A stretch of DNA of 64,000 nucleotides from Morinoia aosen (Eukaryota > Arthropoda > Malacostraca > Amphipoda > Talitridae), in assembly GCA_030386875.1 (NCBI GenBank), contig CM059580.1, forward strand, positions 3,376,838-3,440,837, given 5' to 3'. The translations under genes and the position numbers were made by a program. The notes under the pieces were generated by a model. It did not search any database, had not been told where the DNA came from, and saw nothing but the letters and a program-made list of their open reading frames with translations. Shown here piece by piece: positions 1-12,796 of this stretch. Within the stretch, counting starts at the first letter, position 1; each line of letters starts with the position of its first letter.

Positions 1-246
1 ATAATTATAATTTGAAATAATAATTTGAATTTGAATTCTGAAATAACAGTTTTGAAACTTGTTCAATTCAGAGATCACATTCCATTTGACATGAAAAGAG
101 TACCATGTACCAAAAATGACATCTGTTAATCGGACAGTTCTCACTCACTTTAGAATAAATTTATCGTAATTTTTTTTTTGATGAATAGCTAAAAAAAATT
201 AATAAATTTTTTTAATGAATGTCTGCATAAATCAAAAAGCTCCCGC

Positions 247-621
247 CCCCTCAGGGGGATACAGGTATTGTATCTATGGGAATTAGCGCTCCCAGGGGAA
301 CCATGTGTGGGCCTGAGCTAAAGGTTAGGTAGGCTTCCTTCTTGTTGAAATAGAATAGGTTTTTGTTTTGTTACGGACCATCTTTTTTCGGTTGACTGCT
401 GTCCTGTTTTTCAGCACCTATTGCTTTCTTCTTCTACTTTTGTCTTGTTTCATGAACTTCTTTCTTAGCTTACTGTTTCTGTGCACCTTGTGCATAGATT
501 CCACGTTCCCTCAACTCCATACTAAATGGTGCCTTCCTTTTTCCTCTCTTGGAACATCTTTATCGTGGTTAAGGGAGGCTAAAACTTTCTTATATAATAA
601 TAATAATAATAGTAATAATAA
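247..621 (+). mobile_element. SINE-like element family 1, copy A (complete)
   Basis: It starts CCCCTCAGGGGGATACA and ends in a (TAA)n tail. It is flanked by a perfect 14-base direct repeat (CAAAAAGCTCCCGC) at 233-246 and 622-635, which I read as a target-site duplication. There are 5' short hairpins (GATACAG.TATTGTATC; GGGA..TCCC). I see no pol III A/B boxes and no coding capacity. The TSD length and simple tail fit LINE-driven retrotransposition. Confidence 0.75.
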
Positions 622-641
622 CAAAAAGCTCCCGCTTACAT

Positions 642-1297
642 CGACTATGTGTGAGCACGTACACCATGCATTGTGTATGACTATATACTCGTATATATTT
701 TAGAATATGTTGTACTCTCGAAGTAAATCGTTTTTACGTATTTTGTTATGTGTATGATGATTTGTAGCATTATTTGACAAGCTATGAAATTATGTAAATT
801 TGAATGCAGAGGTAGGGGAATTCAAAACAACCAAATTTTTTTAGGATACACATTATTTTTTTACTTTTCAAATGCAGAAATTAATATTCTAGGTGAAAGA
901 AAATTTGCACGACGATAATAGGGAATAAAATAACAATTCAACATTTCAGTGGAAGCTTAGTCGAATTCATAATTAATTCGGAACATCGTTATGTTAATTA
1001 GGCGTTTAATTTTAATAACGATTATGGTATTTTCAATTTCACCAACTTACGTTAGTGCATCTAAATTAAGGGACATGGCTGAAATGCCAGAATTCTTAAA
1101 TATAAATATTCAGTTATAAATATGGAATAAATCTTCCGTATTGGGTGCATTTAACGAGCCGTGTATGAGTGACGTAGAAAAATAAAACAAGGGGAAAAAC
1201 AAAACAAAAATCTTGTCCGTGTTTCCACAATTTTTTTAATATGAATGTTAATATTCGAATGGAACGTCTTTTGAATTAGGTGACGATTGGTCGTTTA
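642..1297. other. AT-rich non-coding DNA
   Basis: I see no gene, domain or repeat worth naming here. Confidence 0.5.
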
Positions 1298-1530
1298 GTC
1301 ATCAGTGACTAGTTGTAGTAACCAGATCAGATGGTTACTAAATATGGGATAACCTATTAGTCATCAGTAACTAGTAGAAACCAGATCAGATGGTTTTTAT
1401 ATTTGGGATAACCTATTAGTCATCAGTAACTAGTAGAAACCAGATAACCTAGTCAACCTAACGTAAGACAATAATCAATGGGATAACCTAGCCTAAGGAT
1501 ATTCATGATAGCAATTACCTAGTCAACTGA
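1298..1530. repeat. Tandem repeat, about 62-base unit, about 3 copies
   Basis: Units share GTCATCAGTAACTAGTAG and ACCAGATCAGATGGTT, decaying at the 3' end. Confidence 0.7.
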
Positions 1531-1639
1531 AACCTAGGTAACGAATAGCAAATCTTACTAAATAATAGAATGTTATTGTTGGTATATATTTAAATAGTTG
1601 GGCCATATTTATTGCTACATCGGACGTGGGTCATCATAT

Positions 1640-1815
1640 GGTAGTACATAGTAGACACGAGGCAGTACATGGTAGACGACATGGGCGTACATGGTAGACG
1701 ACATGGGAGTACATGGTAGACAACAGGCAGTACATGGTGGACAACATGCAGTACATGGTGGACAACATGACATTACATGGTAGATGACATAGCGGTATAT
1801 GGTAGATGTTGTCTA
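1640..1815. repeat. Tandem repeat, about 21-24-base unit
   Basis: Units of AGTACATGGTAGACGACATG with variants, about 8 copies. The short ORF that follows (1799-1984) begins inside it and is not convincing as a gene. Confidence 0.7.
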
Positions 1816-2359
1816 CTCCACAGCCGAGTGTGACGTAGACAACACGCCTGAGGATCTACCAGCGTCTACTGAGGATGTACCCCAGAAAAAACGTAAGGTT
1901 TATCTGGACTTTTTATACAAGTCTACTTTGCTTCTACTCGAGTCTACTTTGCTGTACAGCCTCTCTACGTTCTACCGCTGGTAACTCTATCGTTACTTCA
2001 AATTCTACTCTGCTTTTTAAGATATTCGACATTTTTTTGTCGTTTTATTAAATTTATATTTTTTAACATTTTACATTTTTACATTTAGTACATTTCTACA
2101 TTTAGCACATTTCTACATTTATACATATTAACCATTTTTCGCGTTTTTGCGTCATATCGTTTTTATGTATATGAAAATATTCCAAAGTTTTAGATTTTAC
2201 GTTTGGTTCATTCCTGCAATTTTGTATTTTTGCATCTGTGTACTTCTAATATTTCTGACCTACAATTCAAATCCCGAGCACAGAACTCCGATTGGGCACA
2301 TAATTGATATTTGCCTTCGATTTTATGGTATAGAATTTTTTATCAAGTATTTATTTTGA

Positions 2360-2762
2360 GTCGTAACTCCTCCCACCGCTGCCACCAATGATCCAATGTT
2401 ATCATTTGCATGATTAAAGTTGTCACTTATCCCACCGCTGCCACCAATGATCCAATGTCATCATTTGCCTGATTTAAGTCGAAACTTATCCCACCCCTGC
2501 CACCAATGATACAATGATAGCATTTGCCTGATTAGAGTGGTAGCTTATCCCACCGCTGCCACCAATGATACAATAACATTAGCCTGATTAGAGTGGCAGC
2601 TTATCCCACCGCTGCCATCAATGATACAATAACATTAGCCGGATTAGAATGGTAGCTTATCCCACCGCTGCCATCAATGATACAATGATAACATTAGCCT
2701 GATTAGAGTGGTGGCTTATCCCACCACTGCCACAAATGATACAATGTCAGCATTTACTTAAT
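2360..2762. repeat. Tandem repeat, about 55-60-base unit, about 7 copies
   Basis: Units contain TTATCCCACCGCTGCCACCA and ATGATACAATGATA, with length differences between copies. Confidence 0.75.
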
Positions 2763-3216
2763 AGCGCTACTGTTAAGTTATAATTAACGGTTAAACCATC
2801 AATAACACGACCTAAGTCATTAGATTGATGTTGAGATCTGTTTATTTTTGTATTATTTCTGATTAATAATAATTGATTGTAGTTTTGTATTTTTGTCTCA
2901 ATTATTGATTATTACTTATCACTTGAGAAGGTAATGCAAGAGAGGACACGCTACGCGTCTGTACATTCCAAATCAATTTGTACTTGTACAAATAGCTCTG
3001 TACATTAACCTTACTTTGGACATAGTGTATTGTGTAATATTTTGAAAGTATGGCGGTGTGTGGGTACCTAAAATGTTTTTCTGCGTCAGATATCCATATA
3101 TTTATAGCCCCTTTAGTTGATAACTATGCTTTATTTATACAGCAGTTGTGTGCTCATGTATAGGTTATGTAAAAAGGCTGTCACAAGTGCACAGTTATTT
3201 GCCTATTAATATGAAT

Positions 3217-3350
3217 GCCAATTTAGGTGTTAATGCCGATAAATTTTGCGGTTGAAGTAAACCCTAATGCCGGTAAATATTAGGGTAAAAGTAAGCCATA
3301 ATGCCGATGAATATTAGCCTTTAGGTAACTTTCAATGCCGATGAATGCCA
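3217..3350. repeat. Degenerate tandem repeat, AATGCCGATRAAT unit
   Basis: Five or so copies spaced 25-40 bases, directly upstream of the giant exon. Confidence 0.6.
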
Positions 3351-3388
3351 AACAAATTACTGCTCGCCAGGGTGGTTCTTAGTTCCAG

Positions 3389-6300
3389 CTGACGACAAAC
3401 TCTCTGCACCACCTGCACCACCTGCACCACCTACACCACCTGCACCACCTGCACCATCTGCACCACCTGACGATGGAAGTTGTGTTTACAGATCAGATTT
3501 AGAGAACCAGCTGCCACTCGGTGGGAACCATTTGAACTTGAATGGTTACCAGCTGCTGGTAACCGAGAACCAACTGCCGGTAGCTGGGGACCAAAGGCCA
3601 CTAACTGGAGACCACATGCCAGTAACTGGAGACCATATGCCAGTAACTGGGTACCAGCTGCTGCAGAAGAAGCCTATTGCACCTACAAGTGACATAGTGA
3701 GGGACTCCCAACAATTACAAATTAATAAATTCAATTTACCGACTATAGAAACCCAATTGACGAAAGATGAACCCAAGTCGCCGATGAATGAACCCCAGTC
3801 GCCGATGAATGAACCCCAGTCGCCGATGAATGGATCCAAGTCACCGATAAATGATCATCAGTCGCCGATGAATGAACCCCAGTCGCCTATGAATGAATCC
3901 CAGTCGCCTATGAATGAATCCCAGTCGCCGATGAATGAACCCCAGTCGCCGATGAATGAACCCCAGTCGCCGATGAATGGATCCAAGTCACCGATAAATG
4001 ATCCCCATTTGCCGATAAATGATCCACCTATGACTGACGCCACACAGCGAACAATCGGCCAAAACCCCTTAGATAAAAAAGAAAATACGTTCGCAACGAT
4101 GGCTGTCAAATCCAAAACCCGAAAAAGGAAGACTCCTGTCTGCGGCAACGCTCCTTACATCGTAACTGAAAATAGGAAGACAAAAAAAGGTATGGCTCCA
4201 AAGAGCAGGCCTATGGCTGGTGAAAGTACGCCGATGAATGAAAAAAGTCCATTAACCGTCACCGATTCAGCGATGCCTGAGCGTTGTGATCTGATTCCTG
4301 AGGAGAATATTTTACTTCGTGATCACCAAAGACTGCTTCTTGATGCTGGGAAATCGAGATTCATTTATCAGGATCCCCATACCGACGGAGAAAAGGCAAA
4401 GATTGATGATCACCCGCCGATGAATGAGGGAAGGAGTGATGTCAGTGTTGACTATACGATCACACTTGGCTCTGGCGAGCCGCTGATCAATAAAAGTTCT
4501 ACTGCTTTGGAATTAGAGCTGTCGCATCGTGGTGGTGAGCCGATCAATGGTGATGATACTGTGGCTGTTGATCACCAAACTCACGGTGGGGATCAATTTG
4601 ATGTCGATGTAGGTTCGATGTTTGATGCTGATCAAATGCCGATAAATCCACGCTGGGGGTCTGTATGTGATAGAGGGAAGCCGATAAATGAAATAGATAA
4701 GCTGATAAATGAAAGTGGAAAGTTGTTTAATACTGAGAAGCAGCAGAAGACTGAAGGCACGAGCTTTAAAACTGATGGAGGCGCAACTGATAGTGAAAAG
4801 TCAAGTGGAATCGAGGAGACAACTGAAGTTGGAAAGACTAAAACTGGGGATGGAGAGACTACAACTGGGGATGGAGAGACTACAACTGGGGATGGAGAGA
4901 CTACAACTGGGGATGGAGAGACTGCAACGGAGGATGGAAAGACAACAACTTGGGATGGAAAGAAAACAACTGGGGATGGAGAGACTACAACTGGGGATGG
5001 AGAGACTACAACTGGGGATGGAGAGACTACAACGGAGGTTGGAAAGAAAACCACTTGGGATGGAAAGAAAACAACTGGGGATGGAGAGAAGAAAATTGTG
5101 AATGGAAAGACTACAACTGGGGATGGAAAGACTACTACTGGGGATGGAAAGACTACAACTGGGGATGGAAAGACTACAACTGGGGATGGAAAGACTACAA
5201 CTGGGGATGGAAAGACTACAACTGGGGATGGAAAGACGACAACTGGGGATGGAAAGACTACAACTGGGGATGGAAAGACTACAACTGGGGATGGAAAGAC
5301 TACAACTGGGGATGGAAAGACTACAACTTGGGATGGAAAGACTACAACTGGGGATGGAAATACTACAACTGGGGATGGAAAGACTACAACTTGGGATGGA
5401 AAGACTACAACTTGGGATGGAAAGACGACAACTGGGGATGGAAAGACTACAACTTGGGATGGAAAGACTACAACTGGGGATGGAAAGACGACAACTGGGG
5501 ATGGAAAGACTACAACTGGGGATGGAAATACTACAACTGGGGATGGAAAGACTACAACTTGGGATGGAAAGACTACAACTGGGGATGGAAAGACTACAAC
5601 TTGGGATGGAAATACTACAACTGGGGATGGAAAGACTACAACTGGGGATGGAAATACTACAACTGGGGATGGAAAGACTACAACTTGGGATGGAAAGACT
5701 ACAACTTGGGATGGAAAGACGACAACTGGGGATGGAAAGACTACAACTGGGGATGGAAATACTACAACTGGGGATGGAAAGACTACAACTTGGGATGGAA
5801 AGACTACAACTGGGGATGGAAAGACTACAACTTGGGATGGAAATACTACAACTGGGGATGGAAAGACTACAACTGGGGATGGAAATACTACAACTGGGGA
5901 TGGAAAGACGACAACTGGGGATGGAAAGACTACAACTGGGGATGGAAATACTACAACTGGGGATGGAAAGACTACAACTGGGGATGGAAAGACTACAACT
6001 GGGGATGGAAAGACTACAACTGGGGATGGCAAGACTACTACTGGGGATGGAAAGACTACAACTGGGGATGGCAAGACTACTACTGGGGATGGAAAGACTA
6101 CAACTGGGGATGGAAAGACTACAACTGGGGATGGAAAGACTACAACTGGGGATGGAAAGACTACAACTGGGGATGGAAAGACTACAACTGGGGATGGAAA
6201 GACTACAACTGGGGATGGAAAGATTACAACTGGGGATGGAAAGACTACAACTGGGGATGGAAAGACTACAACTGGGGATGGAAAGACTATAACTGGGGAT

Positions 6301-9300
6301 GGAAAGACTACAACTGGGGATGGCAAGACTACTACTGGGGATGGAAAGACTACAACTGGGGATGGAAAGACTATAACTGGGGATGGAAAGACTATAACTG
6401 GGGATGGAAAGACTACAACTGGGGATGGAAAGATTACAACTGGGGATGGAAAGACTACAACTGGGGATGGAAAGATTACAACTGGGGATGGAAAGACTAC
6501 AACTGGGGATGGAAAGACTACAACTGGGGATGGAAAGACTATAACTGGGGATGGAAAGACTACAACTGGGGATGGAAAGACTACAACTGGGGATGGAAAG
6601 ACTATAACTGGGGATGGAAAGACTATAACTGGGGATGGAAAGACTACAACTGGGGATGGCAAGACTACTACTGGGGATGGAAAGACTACAACTGGGGATG
6701 GAAAGACTACAACTGGGGATGGAAAGACTACAACTGGGGATGGAAAGACTACAACTGGGGATGGAAAGACTACAACTGGGGATGGAAAGACTACAACTGG
6801 GGATGGAAAGACTACAACTGGGGATGGAAAGACTACAACTGGGGATGGAAAGACTACAACTGGGGATGGAAAGACTACAACTGGGGATGGAAAGAATACA
6901 ACTGGGGATGGAAAGACTACAACTGGGGATAAATTTAAAGATCAATGCAAGCAGTTAATTGTTGATAACCATTTCACCTCTAAGGTTGATAAATGCCCGA
7001 TTATCGGCGATAATGAACCATTTAACGACCACCCGACTGTTCTTACCGACGATGCTGATGATCTTGATTTATCAATTGCACATGAGGTTATCGGAGTAGG
7101 AGACACATTTATCAGCGAGTGTTCTCCGTTCATCGGCGTCCCAGAGTCGTTTATCGGCATCCCAGAGTCGTTTATCGGCGTCCCAGAGTCGTTTATCGGC
7201 GTCCCAGAGTCGTTTATCGGCGTCCCAGAGTCGTTTATCGGCGTCCCAGAGTCGTTTATCGGCGACCCAAAGTCGTTTAGCGGCCACCCAGAGTCATTTA
7301 TCGGTAACCCACAGTCGTTTTTTGCCGGTCAAGAGTCATTTATCGGCCGCCCAGAGTCATTTATCGGCGGCCCAGAGTCTTTTTTCGGTAACCAAGAGTC
7401 ATTTATGGTCAAATCATCGGCAGTTCAAGAGGAATTTCGGATTTTTGGGAGCCAATTCGTACCCGGAAATCGTGATTTCGACAATGACCCATTATCCAGA
7501 GAGGGAAATCTCATAATTCAGGAAATTCATGGCGATGAATTCGCCGAAGAATCGCCGATGTACAAAGTAGATTTCGAGGAAGATTCTGGAGAATTTAGCC
7601 CTGGAAGACCATATTCTCGCCTCGAGAGTTACTGTACAGATGATTCTAAAGAATCTTGCGGTGGTGGTGATTTTGAGTCGAAAGAAATTTCGCCAGATTC
7701 CGATTCCCGTGGAATCGGTGATTCTGAATCCGACGGTGATTCTGAATTTGCGATACTCTCTGAAGATTCTACGTCAGATATTTTTGTTCAACATTCTCAA
7801 TTGAGCGAAGAAGATTCCAGAGATTCTCGCGCAGAATCGTCACCTATAATCAACGTTGTGCTGCCGAGGCTGAAGAAAGAGTCCGCCAAACTGACGGATC
7901 TGAGCCGGTATGATTCTGACGAAAATGATTCTGTCGTTGCAACTGTCCGCAAGCCGTGTAAGCGGCGGAGGAAGAACGGCGTGTGCGGTGTGCCGGGCAC
8001 CGAAGTGTGCGGTGTGCCGGGCACCGAAGTGTGCGGTGTGCCGGGCACCGAAGTGTGCGGTGTGCCGGGCACCGAAGTGTGCGGTGTGCCGGGCACCGAA
8101 GTGTGCGGTGTGCCGGGCACCGAAGTGTGCGGTGTGCCGGGCACCGAAGTGTGCGGTGTGCCGGGCACCGAAGTGTGCGGTGTGCCGGGCACCGAAGTGT
8201 GCGGTGTGCCGGGCACCGAAGTGTGCGGTGTGCCGGGCACCGAAGTGTGCGGTGTGCCGGGCACCGAAGTTAATGAGAACAAAATGTACTGTGATGAAAT
8301 AAAATCGAAAGGGGGCCAAAATCCAACAATAACGAGAAATGTTACCCGAAATGACGTAAACCTGAGAGAACCTGGTGATGCAAAACCTGATGATGCAAAA
8401 CCTGATGATGCTAAATCTGATGATGCTAAACCTGATGATGCTAAATCTGATGATGCTAAACCTGATGGTGCTAAATCTGATGATGCTAAATCTGATGATG
8501 CTAAATCTGATGATGCTAAATCTGATGATGCTAAATCTGATGATGCTAAACCTGGTGATGCTAAATCTGATGATGCTAAACCTGATGGTGCTAAATCTGA
8601 TGATGCTAAATCTGATGATGCTAAATCTGATGATGCTAAATCTGATGATGCTAAACCTGGTGATGCTAAATCTGATGATGCTAAACCTGATGATTCAAAA
8701 CCTGATGATGGAAAACCTGATGATGATGCAAAACCTGATGATGATGCAAAACCTGATGATGATGCAAAACCTGATGATGATGCAAAACCTGATGATGCAA
8801 AACCTGATGATGCAAAACCTGATGATGCAAAACCTGATGATGCAAAACCTGATGATGATGCAAAACCTGATGATGATGCAAACCCTGATGATGATGCAAA
8901 ACCTGATGATGATGCAAAACCTGATGATGATGCAAAACCTGATGATGCAAAACTCGATAGTTTTCGGCTTGGCTGGAAAGATCACGTGATCAAACGACCT
9001 GATCATGATCAATCGAATATCAGCAATGATAAACTGAAGCAAATTGATCACCGTGGTGATAAATCGAAGGTTAAGCGAAGGCACAGTGATAAATTATTTA
9101 TTGAAGGTGATAAACGAGAAGATAGTGATAAAACCAACAGTGATCAACTCCACGATGAATTTCAGGATCATTGCTCAAATGATCGCCATGATGATCATCT
9201 GATCAATGCTGATAAATTAGCAGCGAAGAAAAGTGATGTAGATTCAGAAATAGGCACTTCTTCCAATGAATATATCGCTGATAGCATTATTATCGAAGAC

Positions 9301-12300
9301 AAAGAGAAGGCGGTTGGACACGAAGATTCTACTAGAAACAAAGAGAAGGCTGCTGGACACAAAGATTCTGCTGAAGACAAAGAGAAGACTGTTGGACACA
9401 AAGAGAAGGCTGTTAAAAACAAAGAGAAGGCTGATGGAGACAAAGAGAAGGCTGTTGGACACAAAGAGAAGGCTGTTAAAAACAAAGAGAAAGCTGCTGG
9501 ACACGATGATTCTACTGGAGACAAAGAGAAGGCTGCTGGAGACAAAGAGAAGGCTGCTGGAGACAAAAGAAAGGCTGTTGGACACAAAAAGAAGGCTGTT
9601 GGACACAAAGAGAAGGCTTTTGGACACAAAGAGAAGGCTGTTGGACACAAAGAGAAAGCTGCTGGAGACAACGAGAAGGCTGTTGCACACGATGATTCTA
9701 CTGGAGACAAAGAGAAGGCTGCTGGAGACAAAGAGAAGGCTGCTGGAGACAAAGAGAAGGCTGTTGGACATAAAGAGAAGGCTGTTGGACACAAAGAGAA
9801 GGCTGTTGGACAAAAAGAGAAAGCTGCTGGAGACAACGAGAAGGCTGTTGGACACGATGATTCTACTGGAGACAAAGAGAAGACTGCTGGACACAAAGAG
9901 AAGGCTGTTGGACACAAAGATTCTACTAGAAACAAAGAGAAGGCTGCTGGGGACAAAGAGAAGGCTGTTGGACACAAAGAAAAGGCTGTTGGACACAAAG
10001 AGAAGGCTGTTGGACACAAAGAGAAGGCTGCTGGAGACAAAGAGAAGGCTGCTGGAGACAACGAGAAGGCTGTTGGGCACAAAGTTTCTACTGGAGACGA
10101 AAAGAAGCCTGCTGGGTACGAAGATTCAACTGAAGACAAAGAGAAGGCTGCTGGGCACAAAGAAAAGGCTGTTGGACCCAAAGATTCTACTGGAGACGAA
10201 GAGAAGGCTGCTGGAGACAAAGAGAAGGCTGCTGGAGACAAAGAGAAGGCTGTTGGACACAAAGAGAAGGCTGATGGAGACAAAGAGAAAGCTGTTGAAC
10301 ACAAAGAGAAGGCTGTTAGAAACAACGAGAAGGCTGCTGGACACAAAGATTCTACTGGAGACAAAGTGAAGGCTGCTGGACACAAAAATTCTATTAGAGA
10401 CAAAGTTAAGGCTGCTGGGCACAAAGAGAAGGCTGCTGAACACGAAGATTTTACTGGAGACAAAGAGAAGGCTGTTGGACACAAAGTGAAGGCTGATGGA
10501 GACAAAGATACTACTGGAGACAAAGAGAAGGCTGTTGGACACGAAGAGAAGGCTGCTGGATACAAAGATTCTGCTGGAGACAAAGAGAAGGCTGCTGGAG
10601 ACAAAATGAAGGCTGCTGGAGACAAAATGAAGGCTGCTGGAGACAAAATGAAGGCTGCTGGAGACAAAGTGAAGGCTGCTGGATACAAAGAGAAGGCTGA
10701 TGGAGACAAAGAGACAGCTGCTGGAGACAAAGAGAAGGCTGCTGGAGACAAGGAGAAGGCTGTTGGACACAAAGATTCTACTGGACACGAAAAGAAGCCT
10801 GCTGGGTACGAAGATTCAACTGGAGACAAAGAGAAGGCTGCTGGGCACAAAGAAAAGGCTGTTGGACCCAAAGATTCTACTGGAGACGAAGAGAAGGCTG
10901 CTGGAGACAAAGAGAAGGCTGTTGGACACAAAGAGAAGGCTTTTAGAAACAAAGAGAAGGCTGCTGGACACAAAGATTCTACTGGAGACAAAGTGAAGGC
11001 TGCTGGACACAAAAATTCTATTAGAGACAAAGTTAAGGCTGCTGGGCACAAAGAGATGGCTGCTGAACACGAAGATTCTACTGGAGACAATGAGAAGGCT
11101 GTTGGACACAAAGTGAAGGCTGCTGGAGACAAAGATACTACTGGAGACAAAGAGAAGGCTGTTGGACACAAAGTGAAGGCTGCTGGATACAAAGATTCTA
11201 CTGGAGACAAAGAGAAGGCTGTTGGGCACACAGAAAAGGCTGTTGGACACAGAGAGAAGGCTGCTGGATACAAAGATTCTGCTGGAGACAAAGAGAAGGC
11301 TGCTGGAGACAAAGAGAAGGCTGTTGGACACAAAGTGAAGGCTGCTGGAGACGAAGATTCTACTGGAGACAAAGAGAAGGCTGTTGGACACAAAGTGAAG
11401 GCTGCTGGATACAAAGATTCTACTGGAGACAAAGAGAAGGCTGTTGGACACACAGAGAAGGCTGTTGGACACAGAGAGAAGGCTTCTGGATACAAAGATT
11501 CTGCTGGAGACAAAGAGAAGGCTGTTGGACACACAGAGAAGGCTGTTGGACACAGAGAGAAGGCTTCTGGATACAAAGATTCTGCTGGAGACAAAGAGAA
11601 GGCTGCTGGACTCGAAAAGAAGGCTGCTGGAGACAAAGAGAAGGCTGTTGGACACAAAGAGAAGGCTGTTGGACACAAAGAGAACGCTGTTGGACACGAA
11701 GAGAAGGCTGCTGGATACAAAGATTCTGATGGAGACAAAGAGAAGGCTGCTGGACACAAAGAGAAGACTGCTGGAGACAAAGAGAAGGCTGCTGGAGACA
11801 AAATGAAGGCTGCTGGAGACAAAATGAAGGCTGCTGGAGACAAAGTGAAGGCTGCTGGATACAAAGAGAAGGCTGATGGAGACAAAGAGACGGCTGCTGG
11901 AGACAAAGAGAAGGCTGCTGGACACAAAGAGAAGACTGCTGGACACAAAGAGAAGACTGCTGGAGACGAAGAGAAGACTGCTGGAGACAAAGAGAAGGCT
12001 GCTGGAGACAAAATGAAGGCTGCTGGAGACGAAGTGAAGGCTGCTGGAGACGAAGAGAAGGCTGCTGGAGACAAAGAAAAAGCTGCTGGAGACAAAGAGA
12101 AGACTGCTGGAGACGAAGAGAAGACTGCTGGAGACAAAGAGAAGGCTGCTGGAGACAAAATGAAGGCTGCTGGAGACGAAGTGAAGGCTGCTGGAGACGA
12201 AGAGAAGGCTGCTGGAGACAAAATGAAGGCTGCTGGAGACAAAGAGACGGCTGATGGAGACAAAGAGAAGGCTGCTGGGCACCCTAAGGATAATGGTGAC

Positions 12301-12796
12301 AAAGAGCAGTCGGATGGTGACGTTAATCTTCAAAGAGATGGCAAATTGAAAATCGTTGACAAATTCCAAATCCAAAATACTGCTTTGAAAAATCGCCATA
12401 ATCAAGAAAACTTTAAACCGATTTCTTACGGGACCCTGGTTTTCGAAAGTCCGGTTATTGAAAAACCTGTTTCTGAAAGACCTGTTTCCGAAAGACCTGT
12501 TTCTGAAAAACCAGTTTCCGACAGACCTGTTACTGAAAAACCGGTTTCTGAAAGACCTGTTTCTCAAAAACCGGTTTCCGAAATACCTGTTTCTGAAAGA
12601 CCTGTTTCCGAAAGACCTGTTTCTGAAAAACCGGTTTCCGAAAGACCTCGTACTGAAAAACCGGTTTCCAAGGACACGCTGGCTTCTGAAAAATCTGGTT
12701 CTGAAGAAACACCCTTATATGAGAAGCCGGTATCTGATGCGCTCAAGAAACCGACTTGGACCAAGAAACCGAAACCGAAAATTTTGCGGCCTGAAG
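3389..12796 (+). CDS. Unc-89: Exon 1: giant low-complexity repeat exon
   Basis: Open from 3325 to a stop at 12871. No ATG is needed: the frame runs up through an Ala-Pro-rich stretch (3406-3465), with a possible acceptor at 3387-3388; another at 3490-3491 would enter a different frame, so the 5' edge is uncertain. The donor is at 12797 (GAAG/GTACAG), phase 1, and joins exon 2 in frame as ...KILRP-E-A-PPHV. Successive protein repeat blocks are MNEPQSP (3778-4020), GDGKTTT (about 4840-6930), ESFIGVP (7129-7410), VCGVPGTE (7981-8268), [10 protein letters not shown] (8371-8950), [16 protein letters not shown] (9299-12280) and [11 protein letters not shown] (12450-12680), with unique charged or acidic Ser-rich spacers between. 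No globular domain is recognised. By analogy with the KSP region of nematode UNC-89 or titin PEVK it may be an extensible, disordered spacer; that is inference. An independent gene is less likely because the donor and phase fit Ig1. Confidence 0.7.

Noticed and set aside
368-703. 111-codon ORF at the left end
   Set aside because: Lies inside SINE-like copy A; similar short ORFs appear in other copies (16,856; 33,974; 49,458), so it is the element and not a gene.
1799-1984. 61-codon ORF with a QKKRKV stretch resembling a nuclear localisation signal
   Set aside because: Starts inside a tandem repeat, has no homology I recognise and no splice or promoter support.
3480-3692. Alternative frame start of exon 1 using acceptor at 3491
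   Set aside because: The frame ([20 protein letters not shown]...) stops at 3692; only the frame open from 3325 continues.
4632-6945. Long antisense and alternative-frame ORFs over the GDGKTTT block
   Set aside because: They exist only because the 21-base unit has no stop in those frames, and they end at the block edges or soon after.
9195-12567. Minus-strand ORFs of 1,035 and 583 codons opposite the KEKAAGDK block
   Set aside because: Shadow frames of a 24-base repeat; low-complexity Ser/Phe/Leu content and no unique domain.
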